A stretch of DNA of 64,000 nucleotides from Leptospira sp. GTDB taxonomy: Bacteria > Spirochaetota > Leptospiria > Leptospirales > Leptospiraceae. The stretch lies in assembly GCA_002786225.1 (NCBI GenBank), contig PEQN01000001.1:1-64000 (forward strand). The letters are read 5' to 3'. Made by a program: the position numbers and the translations under genes. Positions 18,308 through 28,378 of this stretch are shown here, in pieces. The first letter of the stretch is position 1. Each line of letters starts with the position of its first letter. The notes under the pieces were generated by a model, which ran no database searches, had not been told where the DNA came from, and worked only from the letters and a program-made list of their open reading frames with translations.

Positions 18308-20344
18308 ATGATGAAAAATCATTTTAGTTTTAATCTTTTTTTATTATTTGTCTGTTCTCCTTTCTTTGTAAGCCAAGTAAATTCCCAAGAAATTTCCAAC
18401 TTTGCGTTTCCTATAGCAAAGGTTCATTTTTATAGTTCACAAGCAGATATTGAAAGATCAGGAATAGTTCAAATCTCAAAAGGTAGAAATTCTATAGAGA
18501 TAAAAGATCTAACATCCAAGTTAGAAGATAACTCAATTCGTATCATAGTAAAGAACAAATCCCAAGAAGATAAAATTAAAATTCTTTCACTTGAAGTTGA
18601 ATCGAATCAATCAGAAGAAAATTATGAAAATGAAATACGAGAATCAGATGACTTGGTAAAATCATCTCAATTTAAATTAAAAAAATTAACTGATGAATAT
18701 TTAAGCCTTCAAGAAGAAGAAAAAACAATACAATCTATTCAATTTGCCAAGATCCCAGAGGGTAAAAATAAAAATTCAGCCACATCGAATATCAATCTCA
18801 ACCAATGGGGATCGAATTTAGATTTTGTACAGAATGCACTTAAAGAAAACCATACCAAATCTATTAAGCTTTTGGATGAAATTGATACAGCAAGATCAGA
18901 ATTAAATCTAGCACTATTTATATCTAACAAGTACAATTCTAGGAGATCGAGGTATTCAAAGTCACTTAAAATTGAAATAGATTCAAAAGAAAGCCTACAA
19001 CTACCCTTAACAATTATTTATAGAACATCAGGAGCAAGTTGGTATCCTGTTTATACAGCAAAACTTTTAGATGATAAAGTTTCTCCCACTTTGAAATTAG
19101 TATCTTATGCATTAGTTAAAAATGAAACTGGAGAGGATTGGTTCAATATTAAATCTTCTTTTTCGGCAACAGATCCTAATGAATCTGCCATTTTACCTAC
19201 CTTGAAACAATGGAAGATAGAAAGTAGACTGATTACTAAAAATGAAAAAACTTCTTTAAAGAAAAGAGCAGAATCACCTTCTCCTTCCCAAGCTTTACAA
19301 ACTTATAATGACTCACCCGAACTAGAAGCAGATGAATACCAAAAAGTTGCCAAGCCTCGCTCCAAAATTTTGAACAATAAATCCTTACCATCGCAGGAAT
19401 TTTATTCAAATAATTTAGCACAGGTTAAAGATAAAAGAGCAAATAGAAAATCAGAACAAACACAGGAAGCTCTGGATAATTTTCAGTCGAATATTATGAA
19501 TAGAGACCAAACTCTCTCCGAGGGTAGATATGAGGATGCTATCAAGTATAGTAATGAAGTTTTGCAAAATATTGATTCTTTAAATCCAAAATTTAAGAAG
19601 CATTTTAAAGAAGAACAAATAGCTTCTGAAAATATAAAAAGGCAAGCCCTTGAAATGCAAGAGAACAAAGATTTGATATCTAAACTCATTCAACCGAAGT
19701 CTTCAAAGCGAGGTTACGACTTTTATTATGAAGTAAATTCTACCGAAAAGATACCATCCGACTCTGCTTATCGCAAAATTTTCCTTTCTGAAAAATCACT
19801 TAGCGCAGATTTATATTTTGAAGCAAATCCTGTGATGCAAAATTTGAGCTTTCTCATAGGTAAGATTTCTTATAAAGATTCTAATCCTATCCTCGAAGGT
19901 CCTTTATCTATCTTTCATAATTTTGATTATTTGGGTGAATCAATTCTCAATAATGTATCGAATAACCAACCATTTAAATTGAATCTTGGTGCAGATGATG
20001 ACATCCAAGTTACAAGATCTATTGAAAAATTTAGAGAGCTTACAGGAATCATCAATAAATCATACAATAATAATTTCAATGTTAGTATAAAAGTTAAAAA
20101 TCGAAAAAAAATTCCAGTAGTTATTGATATTTTTGAACGAATACCTGTGCCATCCAATGATCTTGTAAATGTAGAAATAGGAAAAATGAATCTTCAGCCC
20201 TTTGAAGTGGACAAAAGTTACGGCTTATACAAATTCCGGTTGAATCTTCCACCCAATAAAGAAGATATTATTAAAATTGAATACAATTTGAATCATTCAA
20301 CAGAAATACAACCTTCTTTTAATGAAACAGGTAAAGAGTGGTAA
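18308..20344 (+). CDS. DUF4139 (MuiA-like) exported protein, first copy
   Basis: The 678-residue protein has a signal peptide (residues 1-26) and an N-terminal DUF4140-like strand region with YSSQADIERSG. Coiled-coil stretches and a DUF4139-like C-terminal half follow, with TIIYRTSGASWYPVYTAKL and VKNETGEDW. This layout is that of the mucoidy-inhibitor MuiA-type family, whose molecular role is unclear. A central Lys/Gln/Ser-rich insertion (about 320-470) is poorly conserved-looking. The RBS AGGAG sits 3 nt before the first ATG and 6 nt before a second (18311), so the second may be the real start. Confidence 0.8.
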   Translation: MMKNHFSFNLFLLFVCSPFFVSQVNSQEISNFAFPIAKVHFYSSQADIERSGIVQISKGRNSIEIKDLTSKLEDNSIRIIVKNKSQEDKIKILSLEVESNQSEENYENEIRESDDLVKSSQFKLKKLTDEYLSLQEEEKTIQSIQFAKIPEGKNKNSATSNINLNQWGSNLDFVQNALKENHTKSIKLLDEIDTARSELNLALFISNKYNSRRSRYSKSLKIEIDSKESLQLPLTIIYRTSGASWYPVYTAKLLDDKVSPTLKLVSYALVKNETGEDWFNIKSSFSATDPNESAILPTLKQWKIESRLITKNEKTSLKKRAESPSPSQALQTYNDSPELEADEYQKVAKPRSKILNNKSLPSQEFYSNNLAQVKDKRANRKSEQTQEALDNFQSNIMNRDQTLSEGRYEDAIKYSNEVLQNIDSLNPKFKKHFKEEQIASENIKRQALEMQENKDLISKLIQPKSSKRGYDFYYEVNSTEKIPSDSAYRKIFLSEKSLSADLYFEANPVMQNLSFLIGKISYKDSNPILEGPLSIFHNFDYLGESILNNVSNNQPFKLNLGADDDIQVTRSIEKFRELTGIINKSYNNNFNVSIKVKNRKKIPVVIDIFERIPVPSNDLVNVEIGKMNLQPFEVDKSYGLYKFRLNLPPNKEDIIKIEYNLNHSTEIQPSFNETGKEW

Positions 20345-20346
20345 TT

Positions 20347-22041
20347 ATGAAATTATTAGATATAAAAACTCTTTCCTCTTCATTAATTTTAAGTAAACAT
20401 AGCAATCAATGCTCTAACTTATTACTTCTAATAATCATATTTCTAAATTTCTCAATTTACTCGCAAGAAAGAACTTACAATTTTCAACCTACAATTAAAG
20501 AAGTCATAGTTTATCCAGATAGGGCTATGCTTCTTAGAACGGATAAACTGAATCTAAAAGCAGGTAAGCAGCTTCTTATTTTCGATTCAGCATCTGTCCA
20601 ACTCGATTTCAATAGTCTTCGTGGATTCACAAATGACAAGGATATAATTATTAATGGTATATCTACTCATCTTGATAAAAAATCAAATAGTAATTCAAAA
20701 GAATACCGTGACTTAGAAACTAAATTGCAAGATTTAGAGCTTAAAAAAGATCTTGAAATTAAAAATATAGAAAGGATTAATCATGATTTAAAGTTGATTG
20801 ATGAATACGCTAAGTTTTTATCTTTTTCTATTTCTGAAAATTCTAAAATATCTGAATCAAATGCAAAAGAGCAAACTTGGATAGAAGCTTTTCAGTTTTT
20901 GAATAAAAGAAAAAATCTAGCACGAACAGAAAATCAAAAATCAGAAGTGATTGTTGCTGATTTAAAAAAAGAAATTACCAAAACTAATGAAGCTCTTAAT
21001 AAAATTAAATCTCTAAACGATAAAACTTTTCGTAGAGTTGAACTTAATGTCCAAGTGTTAGCCGAAAAAACTTTTGAAATAGGATTTTATTATGTAATTT
21101 ATGGTGCATCGTGGTCAGTTTCATATGGAGCGCATTTAGAATCAAATGGATCATTGAGATTGGATTATTTTGGCAATATAAGACAAGAAACTGGTGAAGA
21201 CTGGGAAAATGTTTCTCTTAGACTTTCAACTGCATCCCCTTCTCGCGCAGCAAATAGAATTCCTTTAAAATCTCAATTTGTTTATGGAAATAAAATTCTC
21301 ACCAAACAAGAATATTTTCAATCAGAATCTGTAGCCGAGTTGAATTCTGAAGAAGAATCCTCTAGTGGAGAAATCTCAGTTGATAGTTTAACTGATTCTG
21401 ATCCAACAATCGAATCTCAATCTGGATCAGTTTTGTTTGTTATTGAAGAAAAAGCAAATATACCTTCCTTGCAAAAAACCCATAAAGTTTTAATTGCTGA
21501 AATCTATGAAAAGTCCGTAGAATCAAAATATAGAATCGTAGGCTCATTACACCCTAGTGCTCATCTAGCTGTACAATTGCATAATTTAAAAAACTTTCCT
21601 TTTCTAGCAGGTATTATTGATTCATTTCGTGGAAATAATTTTACTGGTAAATCTAACTTAGAATATACGCCACCCGGTCAGAAATCAATCATTGGATTTG
21701 GCATAGATAGATCTATAGATTTTGATAGAAACGTAAAAACTTTTAAAGAAAATGGAAATACACTGAGTTCTAATTTAAGCTTTCATACATCGATTGATCT
21801 AGAAATTACAAACCGTACAGATAAACTACAAAAAGTTTCTATTTTAGAACGGATTCCAATTTCAGAAGTTGAGGAAGTTGTAGTGGAAATGATGGATGAT
21901 ACAAGCCAAGGATATGTTTTAGAATCCAGAGGAATTCTAAGATGGGATATAGATCTTAAACCTAAAGAAAATAAAAAAATTTTACTTCATTATAAAGTTA
22001 GAACTCCAGCCAATTTTCCAGGTTCAGTTTATGGCTCTTAA
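20347..22041 (+). CDS. DUF4139 (MuiA-like) exported protein, second copy
   Basis: From the ATG at 20347 this is 564 residues. A hydrophobic signal is followed by EVIVYPDRAMLLRTDKLNL (DUF4140-like), a coiled coil (about 105-225), and the DUF4139 core with YVIYGASWSVSYGAHL and NIRQETGEDWENV. It ends in an LRWDIDLKPKENKKI-type segment. It is clearly a diverged paralogue of the preceding gene, and the two may form a heteromeric complex. A GTG at 20338 overlaps the preceding stop; the ATG gives better signal-peptide spacing. Last gene of the five-gene operon. Confidence 0.8.
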   Translation: MKLLDIKTLSSSLILSKHSNQCSNLLLLIIIFLNFSIYSQERTYNFQPTIKEVIVYPDRAMLLRTDKLNLKAGKQLLIFDSASVQLDFNSLRGFTNDKDIIINGISTHLDKKSNSNSKEYRDLETKLQDLELKKDLEIKNIERINHDLKLIDEYAKFLSFSISENSKISESNAKEQTWIEAFQFLNKRKNLARTENQKSEVIVADLKKEITKTNEALNKIKSLNDKTFRRVELNVQVLAEKTFEIGFYYVIYGASWSVSYGAHLESNGSLRLDYFGNIRQETGEDWENVSLRLSTASPSRAANRIPLKSQFVYGNKILTKQEYFQSESVAELNSEEESSSGEISVDSLTDSDPTIESQSGSVLFVIEEKANIPSLQKTHKVLIAEIYEKSVESKYRIVGSLHPSAHLAVQLHNLKNFPFLAGIIDSFRGNNFTGKSNLEYTPPGQKSIIGFGIDRSIDFDRNVKTFKENGNTLSSNLSFHTSIDLEITNRTDKLQKVSILERIPISEVEEVVVEMMDDTSQGYVLESRGILRWDIDLKPKENKKILLHYKVRTPANFPGSVYGS

Positions 22042-22188
22042 TTAGAATACATGTATCGATAGACTTGTATATATTCTTTCCATTCTTCGTGTATAGACAG
22101 GGGTTTGTGATAACAATATTTAAGGTTTCAAGATTAAACTTTTCTTGAATCGAAAGCATCCCTAGTTGCCCTTTTTTAGTTTTTTAAA

Positions 22189-22217
22189 TTGACTCTCTTT
22201 CACATTTGATTTAAAAT
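22189..22217 (+). promoter_or_regulatory. Sigma-70-type promoter for the hybrid kinase gene
   Basis: TTGACT at 22189-22194 and TAAAAT at 22212-22217 are separated by 17 bp, close to the housekeeping consensus. The predicted start of transcription near 22224 lies about 34 nt before the first ATG at 22258. Confidence 0.6.
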
Positions 22218-22257
22218 GCAAGAGGCTGCGTTCAAAGAACATTGAATCCGATTAGCC

Positions 22258-25200
22258 ATGAAACAAGTATTTTGGTTTAGAACCTTTTTTTGGGTAGTAT
22301 TTCATGAAAATCCATATATTCTGCCTTTAATGAATCATATCCTGAAATTTAGAAAGCTGGGAGAATTACTTGCTCTTAGCTATCTACTATTTTTTACTCC
22401 TATCTATTCAGAAAGTCTATTAGCTCAAGATGGTCTTATTCAATTAAAGGATGAGATTATTGATTCATCCGTAATATCGCTAGAAGGAAGCTGGGAATTT
22501 TATTGGCAGAAATTCATTTCATCAGATCGAGATTTAAATCGAGAAAAATCCAAACTCCATCTTAGTGTTCCAGGATTATGGAATGATTTAGATATAGATG
22601 GATATCAAATTAGTGGACAAGGTTTTGCTTCTTATCGATTGATTATTGATTCTCCTAGATCTTTTCGTGGAGGGATCCGGATTCCAGACTTTTCAACTGC
22701 TTACAAAGTATACTGGAACGGGAATCAAATAGCAGAAGCTGGACAATTATCGGACAAGCAAGAAGAGCATGTCCCCAAATATTTTGTCTCTCTTGAACCT
22801 GTTGATGTCAATCTCGGACAGAATGAACTTATTATTCATATTTCAAATTATTCACACTATAAAGGTGGACTCTGGGAGAAGATCAAATTTGGAAAATGGG
22901 AAAATATTAGAGAAGAATACCTTATAGATTTATTATCAGAGATTTTTTTAGCGGGAGCTATATTCATAATTTCACTCTACCATTTCGGTATTTATTTTTT
23001 AAGAAGAACTGAGAAATCTGCATTGTTCTTCGCATTATTTTGTTTGGTTATAACCATTCGGATACTAACTGTAGGTGGAAGATTCCTTTTTGTTGTTATG
23101 CCATGGATACCATGGGAAATTGGAATGAATTTGGAATACAATTCCTATTATTTTGCACCTATATTTTTTATTTTATTTGTTAGAGAAGTATATCCAAAGT
23201 TCACGAATAATTTTTTAATAAATCTATCAATAGCATTTGTTGTTATATATTCAATTATTATTTTGATTTTACCAGCAACTATCTATCCACTAGTGAATAA
23301 TTTTTTTCATCTTGGAACTCTATTTATGATTGGTCAAGGTATATATGCTGTTATTCGAGCTATTTTAGTTAAAGAAAAAGGATCTATTGCATTTGCTTTA
23401 GGACTTATACCTATCGTATTGACAACAATCAATGATATACTCTTCTCCATGCTGATTGTTAAGACATTTCAAATGATATCAATTGGTTTATTTTTATTTA
23501 TCTTTTCGCAAGCATTTTTACTTTCGATGAGATTCTCTGAAGCTTTTTATGACGTTGAAAAATTCTCTAAAAAATTATTATCTTTGGATAAAATGAAGGA
23601 TGAATTTTTAGCAAACACATCACATGAACTTAGAACTCCTTTAAATGGTATCATAGGAATAGCAGAGTCTATGGTGGATGGTGCTACTGGGAAAATTACA
23701 TCGGAACAAAATCTGAATCTATCAATGATTATTTCCAGTGCAAAACGTCTGGCAAGTTTAGTAAATGATATATTAGATTTTTCTAAAATGAAAAATAGAG
23801 AAATCCAGCTTAAAGAAAAATCTATTAGTCTATCTGCTATTATCGATTTAGTAATTGCTACCTCTAAGCCATTGTACCAATCAAAAGGAATTAAAATTTA
23901 CAATAAATTATCAAATTCAACTCCAGATATATATGGAGATGAAGAACGAATTCAACAAATCCTCTACAACTTAATTGGAAATGCTATCAAGTTTACCGAA
24001 CATGGACAAATAATTATATCTGCTGAGGTAGAGAATAAATTCTTGAAAATATCAATCAAAGATACAGGAGTTGGAATTCCTAGTGATAAATTAGAGGACA
24101 TATTTTTATCTTTTGAGCAAGTAGACTCCTCAACAACAAGAATGTATGGTGGAACAGGACTTGGACTTGCCATATCAAAGAAGTTAGTTGAGCTACACAG
24201 AGGCAATATTTGGGCTGAATCTGAATTAGGAAAAGGTTCCTGTTTTTACTTTACTTTACCTCTATCACAAGATACTTCAGGAAAAAGTACTAATACTTAT
24301 AAACTAAATCAATCCAATGAAAATATGTTTAAAAACTTTTCTGAAGAAATGGATTCTGTTGCTGGACAATTTGAATCCGGTAGTCTAGAATCAAATTTTC
24401 CTATCGCTGGTAAAATTCAAATACTCAACCAGATTCCAAATATATTAATTGTCGATGATGAACCTATCAATAGACAAGTTTTAAAAAATCATCTAAAATT
24501 AGAAAAATTTAATATAATAGAAGCTAGTAGCGGTATAGAAGCACTCGAATTAATTTCTAAACACAATAACTTTGATTTGGTTTTACTTGACGTTATGATG
24601 CCAATGATGAATGGATATGAAGTTTGTATGGAATTACGAAAATCAAATTCTTACCAAAAGCTTCCTGTTTTAATTCTAACCGCTAAAAATTTAATACAAG
24701 ATATAGTAACAGGCTTAGAGGCTGGAGCTAATGATTATTTGTCTAAACCTTTTGATAAGAGAGAATTGATTACTAGAGTTAGGAATCTATTAATCTTAAA
24801 AAGAGCCGTCACGGAAGAATCCAGATATATGGCTTATAAAAATGAATTAGTAGTTGCAAAAAATTTGCAAGAATCTATTCTTCCTGAGTATCCACCAATT
24901 CTTAAAGGGCTGACTTTTTCTTATGACTACACTCCTATGGAGCAAGTTGGAGGTGATTTCTTTGATTTTCATAAATTTGAAGAGAATAAAATTGGAGTCA
25001 TTATTGCAGATGTCTCTGGACATGGTGTCCCAGCAGCTTTAATCGCTGCTATGTTTAAAATCGCTTCCTCTATTCAATATGAAAAGTCTCAGAATACGAA
25101 TGATCTACTTTACAGTATCAATAAAACCTTGATGGGTAAAATGAAAAATTCTTTCATTACTGCCTCCTATATTATTCTAGACCTCCAAGAGAAGAAGCTT

Positions 25201-25563
25201 CATCATGCTAGAGCAGGACATCCACCTTTACTTATACTAGATAGAGAAAATAAAAGTATTTATGAATCTTTACCGAAAGGTATGATGATAGGATTGAGTC
25301 ATAAGCCTACCTTTGAGGTTGAAGAGATTCAATTAATTGGCAATAAAAGAATTGCACTTTATACGGATGGAATCATAGAAGCTAGAAACCCTCGTGGAGA
25401 ATTGTATTCTACTGAAAGATTTATGCAGCAAATAAAATTAACTATGCATCTAGAAACTCACGATGCGATTTTAGCAATTAAAGAAAATATCTTTGAATGG
25501 TCTAATTCAAAATACCTTGAAGACGATTTAACTCTTATCTTAATTGATGTTAACTTAAGTTAG
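22258..25563 (+). CDS. 7TM hybrid histidine kinase with REC and SpoIIE phosphatase domains
   Basis: The 1101-residue protein contains, in order: a signal or TM; a jelly-roll sensor of the 7TMR-DISM type (about 60-210); a 7TM block (about 220-430); HisKA with SHELRTPLNG (His about 455); HATPase with DTGVGIP and GGTGLGLAIS; REC with VDDEPINRQ and LLDVMMP (Asp about 777); and a PP2C-type SpoIIE phosphatase with QVGGDFFDF and DVSGHGVPAAL. One polypeptide thus senses, autophosphorylates, receives phosphate and probably dephosphorylates a Ser/Thr target, as in partner-switching. An internal ATG at 22330 gives a cleaner signal peptide and may be the true start. A strong promoter lies upstream. Confidence 0.92.
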   Translation: MKQVFWFRTFFWVVFHENPYILPLMNHILKFRKLGELLALSYLLFFTPIYSESLLAQDGLIQLKDEIIDSSVISLEGSWEFYWQKFISSDRDLNREKSKLHLSVPGLWNDLDIDGYQISGQGFASYRLIIDSPRSFRGGIRIPDFSTAYKVYWNGNQIAEAGQLSDKQEEHVPKYFVSLEPVDVNLGQNELIIHISNYSHYKGGLWEKIKFGKWENIREEYLIDLLSEIFLAGAIFIISLYHFGIYFLRRTEKSALFFALFCLVITIRILTVGGRFLFVVMPWIPWEIGMNLEYNSYYFAPIFFILFVREVYPKFTNNFLINLSIAFVVIYSIIILILPATIYPLVNNFFHLGTLFMIGQGIYAVIRAILVKEKGSIAFALGLIPIVLTTINDILFSMLIVKTFQMISIGLFLFIFSQAFLLSMRFSEAFYDVEKFSKKLLSLDKMKDEFLANTSHELRTPLNGIIGIAESMVDGATGKITSEQNLNLSMIISSAKRLASLVNDILDFSKMKNREIQLKEKSISLSAIIDLVIATSKPLYQSKGIKIYNKLSNSTPDIYGDEERIQQILYNLIGNAIKFTEHGQIIISAEVENKFLKISIKDTGVGIPSDKLEDIFLSFEQVDSSTTRMYGGTGLGLAISKKLVELHRGNIWAESELGKGSCFYFTLPLSQDTSGKSTNTYKLNQSNENMFKNFSEEMDSVAGQFESGSLESNFPIAGKIQILNQIPNILIVDDEPINRQVLKNHLKLEKFNIIEASSGIEALELISKHNNFDLVLLDVMMPMMNGYEVCMELRKSNSYQKLPVLILTAKNLIQDIVTGLEAGANDYLSKPFDKRELITRVRNLLILKRAVTEESRYMAYKNELVVAKNLQESILPEYPPILKGLTFSYDYTPMEQVGGDFFDFHKFEENKIGVIIADVSGHGVPAALIAAMFKIASSIQYEKSQNTNDLLYSINKTLMGKMKNSFITASYIILDLQEKKLHHARAGHPPLLILDRENKSIYESLPKGMMIGLSHKPTFEVEEIQLIGNKRIALYTDGIIEARNPRGELYSTERFMQQIKLTMHLETHDAILAIKENIFEWSNSKYLEDDLTLILIDVNLS

Positions 25564-25564
25564 A

Positions 25565-26899
25565 CTACCAACTGCCTCCATAACCACCACCCCCAGATCT
25601 TCCACCTCCCCATGAACTAGAACTTGAGCTGGAAGAAGATGAGGAGCTGTAGGAACTAGAACGAATACTCGAGGATGAAGAACTAGTTGAGGAAGAAGAA
25701 CTTGAAGATGGTTCTGGTCTTTTTGCTTTAATTATCTCATACTTAAATTCATTGCCACAATTCATGCAGACGTCTTTCCATTCTTCAATGCCAGTACTCG
25801 TTGTTGTAGCATAAACTTTAGTTCTTATGTATTTACTTTCATTGGTATAAAAATAACATTTGTTACAATAATTTATCTTATAACTCTTGAGCATGATTTT
25901 TTCTTTTTTAGTATGACCACAACTAGAACAGAGCCAAACTTCTGTCTTAGCATTCCCCATGCTTTCTTCTTTTAATTCACCCGCTACTTTATGACTCAGT
26001 GATTTATGTCTCGATAATCTTTCAAAGCTATGCTTCTTACATGCTTCGCAATCTTTTAAATCCTCTTCCAATTCTTTCCTCATAAAATGAAGAAACAATG
26101 CTACAAGTATCATCGGTAAGAAAAAAGGAATCGCAAGTAACCAGAAGTATGGATTCCACTTTTCTTTCTTAAGACTTTCTTTTCTTGTTGCAAAATCTGC
26201 ATCTGCTTCCGCCTTCTCAACATAATGACCTATAAACATAAATAGTATGAAAATACTAATTACTATATACATAATTCCGAACAACCAATACAACCACTCA
26301 GAGCCTTCTTGAATAAAAGGTTCATTCTCTGAAATATACTCTTGAGCCTCTTCAATACCTTGTTGACTTCTAACTTTTTTCTCTTCAGGGGATAGATTTT
26401 TTTGTTCTGTTAAAATTCTTTTAATCTCTATTAGAGTATCATAAATTCCAACAGTCGTATCTTGCGATTTTAATTTAGGAACTAAAAATTGTTCTGATAT
26501 TCTTCGTAGCAAAATATCAGGTAAAGTTCCTTCTAATCCATATCCTACTTCAAATTCAAATCTACGTTGATCCATTACGAAGAGAAACAATAAACCATTG
26601 TCTGAACCTGCATGTCCGATTCCCCACTTCTGAAATAAATTCACTGCAAAATCTTTGGGAACTTCATCCCCTATGGAAGGAAGTATAACAAGCGCTATCT
26701 GAACTTCCGTGGTTTCTTCAATTTCTTTCAATAAATTATTTAATACAAGTTCATCATCTAAGTGAATTATATTGGCTGCATCAATCATATAAGCATTTTC
26801 TAATTTAGGATTGGGAACCGAAGAGACAGTGTAGGATTCTGAATAGAGCAATATTGGATAAATTAGAACGATAAGGATAAATAATTTAAATTTTCTCAT
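25565..26899 (-). CDS. TPM-domain membrane protein with Cys-pair and Ser-rich tail
   Basis: The 444-residue protein has a signal peptide, a TPM domain (about 35-165: VQIALVILPSIGDEVPKDFA, QRRFEFEVGYGLEGTLPD) and two TM segments (about 205-225, 250-270). A cytoplasmic or luminal region follows with four CxxC pairs (CEAC, CSSC, CNKC, CMNC) suggesting two zinc ribbons. A poly-Ser stretch and a Gly-rich end (GGGRSGGGGYGGSW) close the protein. TPM proteins are implicated in membrane protein quality control and photosystem repair in other lineages. RBS GAGG lies 7 nt before ATG. Convergent with the hybrid kinase gene. Confidence 0.82.
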   Translation of the reverse strand: MRKFKLFILIVLIYPILLYSESYTVSSVPNPKLENAYMIDAANIIHLDDELVLNNLLKEIEETTEVQIALVILPSIGDEVPKDFAVNLFQKWGIGHAGSDNGLLFLFVMDQRRFEFEVGYGLEGTLPDILLRRISEQFLVPKLKSQDTTVGIYDTLIEIKRILTEQKNLSPEEKKVRSQQGIEEAQEYISENEPFIQEGSEWLYWLFGIMYIVISIFILFMFIGHYVEKAEADADFATRKESLKKEKWNPYFWLLAIPFFLPMILVALFLHFMRKELEEDLKDCEACKKHSFERLSRHKSLSHKVAGELKEESMGNAKTEVWLCSSCGHTKKEKIMLKSYKINYCNKCYFYTNESKYIRTKVYATTTSTGIEEWKDVCMNCGNEFKYEIIKAKRPEPSSSSSSSTSSSSSSIRSSSYSSSSSSSSSSSSWGGGRSGGGGYGGSW

Positions 26900-27053
26900 A
26901 GCAGAGCCTCTTTAAAGAAAAAACAATACGAATTTGTTTCAATTGAATGAATTTATATTGAATATCTATCTTTGCAAGAATAAAAGTTTGTAGGATACAC
27001 ATTGGCTCCTAAGTTGGATTCAAGATCGCATTTATAAAAGAGCATATTCAATT

Positions 27054-28358
27054 ATGGAATTAGAAACTAAATCTACAAATCACCCTAAATTTATTGATAC
27101 ATTCACATTTTGGTTTAAGCTTGGATTTATTAGCTTTGGTGGACCTGCAGGTCAGATTTCCATTATGCACGAAACCGTTGTTGTTAAGAAGAAGTGGGTT
27201 TCTGAGGAAAAGTTTCTCAATGCTCTCAATTATTGCATGCTGCTTCCTGGACCCGAAGCTCAACAACTTGCCACCTATATTGGTTGGTTATTGCATGGAA
27301 TTCGAGGCGGATTAACAGCAGGCATATTGTTCATTCTCCCAGGTGCCTTGTTATTGCTCTTGCTTTCCGTACTTTATGTACAATTCAATCAACTACTCAT
27401 TGTGAATCAATTTTTTTATGGATTAAAAATCTCTGTTGTTGGAATCGTTATTGTTGCTACTATCAATATAGCTAGAAAAAGTCTTAAGTCAAAAGGTAAG
27501 TTGTTCATCGCAATTCTTGCTTTTCTATATATGAGTTTTTTTAAATTTCCTATGCCTTATCTCATATTGTGTATTCTATTGCTTGGAATCCTATTACCAA
27601 ATAATAAATCACCCCTGGAATTTCCTTATAAGAAAGATCCTTACCAATTTAATCTAAGAGCCCAAGTAAGATTAAAATATTTCTTTTCCCTCTTGGTTGG
27701 TTTTCTATTTCTTGGAATTTGCCCCTTTCTAATATTAAGCACAACTAATAATGGTGATTTCTGGAAGTTATTAATTACTTTTTTCACTAAGACATCTCTC
27801 ATAACTTTCGGAGGAGCTTATGCTGTTCTTCCTTATGTGGCGGATCAATCGGTTAATTCTTTTCATTGGCTAACTTCATCGCAAATGATAGATGGTCTAG
27901 CTTTAGGTGAGACAACTCCTGGACCGCTGGTGATTGTTCTTTCTTTTGTAGCATTTATGGCAGGTTTCAATACATTAGGTGGAAGTATATTATCTGCCTC
28001 ACTAGCTATGCTGATTGCAACATACTACACTTTTTTACCTAGCTTCTTTTTCATCTTTGCTGGTGCACCTTTTATTGAATCATTACTTCACATAGAACGC
28101 CTCAAACGTGGCATGGAATTTGTCTCAGCAGGTATAGTTGGATTAATTGCTTCACTAGCATTGACTATATTATTATCTGTTAGCTTTAAATCTTCAGACT
28201 TTATACAGGATTGGACTTCAATAGATATTTTTTCTCTTATCTGGATGGCGATCACTATTTATGCATTGTTTATTAAAAAATGGAATATGATTCTATGGAT
28301 TTTTGTATCAGCCATGGCAGGCATGATTTATTTAAACTTAAAATATTTATACACCTAA
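27054..28358 (+). CDS. chrA: Chromate transporter (CHR family)
   Basis: The 434-residue protein has the two-domain CHR layout. Each half begins with a FGG element (FISFGGPAGQIS near residue 22; ITFGGAYAVLPY near residue 249) and a PGP motif (LLPGPEAQQLAT; TTPGPLVIV), with 10 or more TM segments. ChrA exports chromate across the inner membrane by proton-coupled or sulfate-antiport mechanisms. Length fits the long-chain ChrA class. It is monocistronic, between the TPM gene and the convergent desaturase-like gene. Chromate specificity is inferred from the family. Confidence 0.9.
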   Translation: MELETKSTNHPKFIDTFTFWFKLGFISFGGPAGQISIMHETVVVKKKWVSEEKFLNALNYCMLLPGPEAQQLATYIGWLLHGIRGGLTAGILFILPGALLLLLLSVLYVQFNQLLIVNQFFYGLKISVVGIVIVATINIARKSLKSKGKLFIAILAFLYMSFFKFPMPYLILCILLLGILLPNNKSPLEFPYKKDPYQFNLRAQVRLKYFFSLLVGFLFLGICPFLILSTTNNGDFWKLLITFFTKTSLITFGGAYAVLPYVADQSVNSFHWLTSSQMIDGLALGETTPGPLVIVLSFVAFMAGFNTLGGSILSASLAMLIATYYTFLPSFFFIFAGAPFIESLLHIERLKRGMEFVSAGIVGLIASLALTILLSVSFKSSDFIQDWTSIDIFSLIWMAITIYALFIKKWNMILWIFVSAMAGMIYLNLKYLYT

Positions 28359-28378
28359 CCGAGTCTGAGAAATTTTTT

